In this document: positions 63,525-64,000 of the stretch, piece by piece | How the letters are laid out: every line of letters starts with the position of its first letter | Position numbering within the stretch: position 1 is the stretch's first letter | Source: JANQHS01 sp965227315 | GTDB lineage: Bacteria; Bacteroidota; Bacteroidia; Cytophagales; CCMP332 | Direction of reading: 5' to 3' | DNA: 64,000 bases | NCBI GenBank assembly: GCA_965227315.1 | Contig: OZ245737.1 | Location: 1,054,001 to 1,118,000, forward strand | Notes under the pieces: model-generated | Seen by the model: the letters and a program-made list of their open reading frames with translations, nothing else | What the model was told of the DNA's origin: nothing | Databases searched by the model: none | Made by a program: the position numbers and the translations under genes

Positions 63525-64000
63525 ATGGACGATTCAAGATATCCGATAGGAAATTATTCAAAACCCAAAGAGATGGATCTGAAACAGGTGCGAGAAATGT
63601 CCGACACCATTGCCTCATTTCCCGAAAGGCTGGAATTTCTTGTAGAAAACCTGGAGGATGAAAAACTCAAGAATACCTATCGTCCGGGAAGCTGGAATAT
63701 CGCCCAGTTGGTCCACCATCTTGCCGATAGCCATATGAATGGCTTTACGAGATTAAAACTTGCACTTACTGAGGATAATCCGGTGATCAGGCCCTATAAT
63801 GAAAAGGCCTTTGCGGAATTGCCCGATGGTAGAGGGCTCAACCTTGAACCATCCTTGCTGTTATTAAGAGGTCTGCATACGCGCTGGGCAAAGGCCATCA
63901 ATGCGATGAGCGAGGAGGAATTGCAAAGGCAATTCGTTCATCCGGAAGGGAATTATCCTACTGCGATCTATCAATTGATCGCGCTCTACTCCTGGCATGG
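63525..64000 (+). CDS. YfiT/BstA-like DinB-superfamily metal-dependent hydrolase (3' end outside window)
   Basis: The first 158 codons of a frame open to the right edge. Start ATG at 63525. The protein has the YfiT/bacillithiol-transferase-like pattern YRPGSWNIAQLVHHLADSHMN, then RLKLALTEDNPVIRPYNE and the second LHTRWAKAI. The metal-binding histidines (H in VHHLADSH, and a third in YSWHG at the very end) are in place. Members of this DinB-fold family act as metal-dependent thiol transferases or hydrolases. About 20-30 residues are probably missing. Confidence 0.85.
   Translation, partial: MDDSRYPIGNYSKPKEMDLKQVREMSDTIASFPERLEFLVENLEDEKLKNTYRPGSWNIAQLVHHLADSHMNGFTRLKLALTEDNPVIRPYNEKAFAELPDGRGLNLEPSLLLLRGLHTRWAKAINAMSEEELQRQFVHPEGNYPTAIYQLIALYSWH

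Overview
The window looks like a chromosomal stretch from a member of the Bacteroidota, probably an environmental, gliding-type lineage. I could not place it to genus from the sequence alone. The evidence is the set of type IX secretion (T9SS) cargo with C-terminal sorting domains of both type A and type B, a TonB receptor/DUF4249 lipoprotein pair, a LytS/LytTR-type two-component pair, promoters of the TTTG / TAnnTTTG kind, few Shine-Dalgarno sequences, and a Bacteroidota-style division and cell-wall (dcw) cluster.

Layout. 1-10 kb: a truncated BamA-like outer-membrane barrel gene, two small exported proteins, an outer-membrane barrel protein, a sensor kinase/LytTR regulator pair, and the DUF4249/TonB receptor operon. 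10-16.4 kb: surface proteins (a beta-helix T9SS cargo, a tail-fibre-like protein, and a LamG protein whose T9SS sorting tail is cut off by one in-frame amber codon), mixed with decayed copies of the tail of a gene at 2.2 kb. 16.6-20.2 kb: an AT-rich accessory pair, a UvrD-type helicase carrying a PD-(D/E)XK-like insert and a divergent DUF4238 protein. It lies next to a tRNA-Glu gene surrounded by tRNA-like relics. 20.8-32.2 kb: a serine hydrolase, a small lipoprotein, CutC, a large T9SS type-B protein, a solute-binding protein, an ABC permease and GAPDH.

32.2-33.3 kb is the most unusual part. A single-domain GIY-YIG nuclease gene sits exactly between two blocks of about 128-bp repeats, which carry five REP-like hairpins with compensatory changes. 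33.3-39.3 kb: YebC, a nitronate monooxygenase-like enzyme, a three-part glycosyltransferase fusion, a methyltransferase and an FMN reductase.

39.4-54.5 kb is the complete dcw operon on the minus strand, in transcription order mraZ, rsmH, ftsL-like, ftsI, murE, mraY, murD, ftsW, murG, murC, ftsQ, ftsA, ftsZ. It has overlapping genes, MraZ-type operator repeats in front and a bidirectional terminator at the end. It lacks murF, ddl and murB. 54.7-64 kb: a T9SS gene remnant, formate-tetrahydrofolate ligase with a TPR protein, a rhomboid/HDAC-like/thioredoxin-like operon, a small secreted protein, a cytochrome c-monooxygenase-like/redoxin operon, and a truncated YfiT/DinB-like hydrolase at the right edge.
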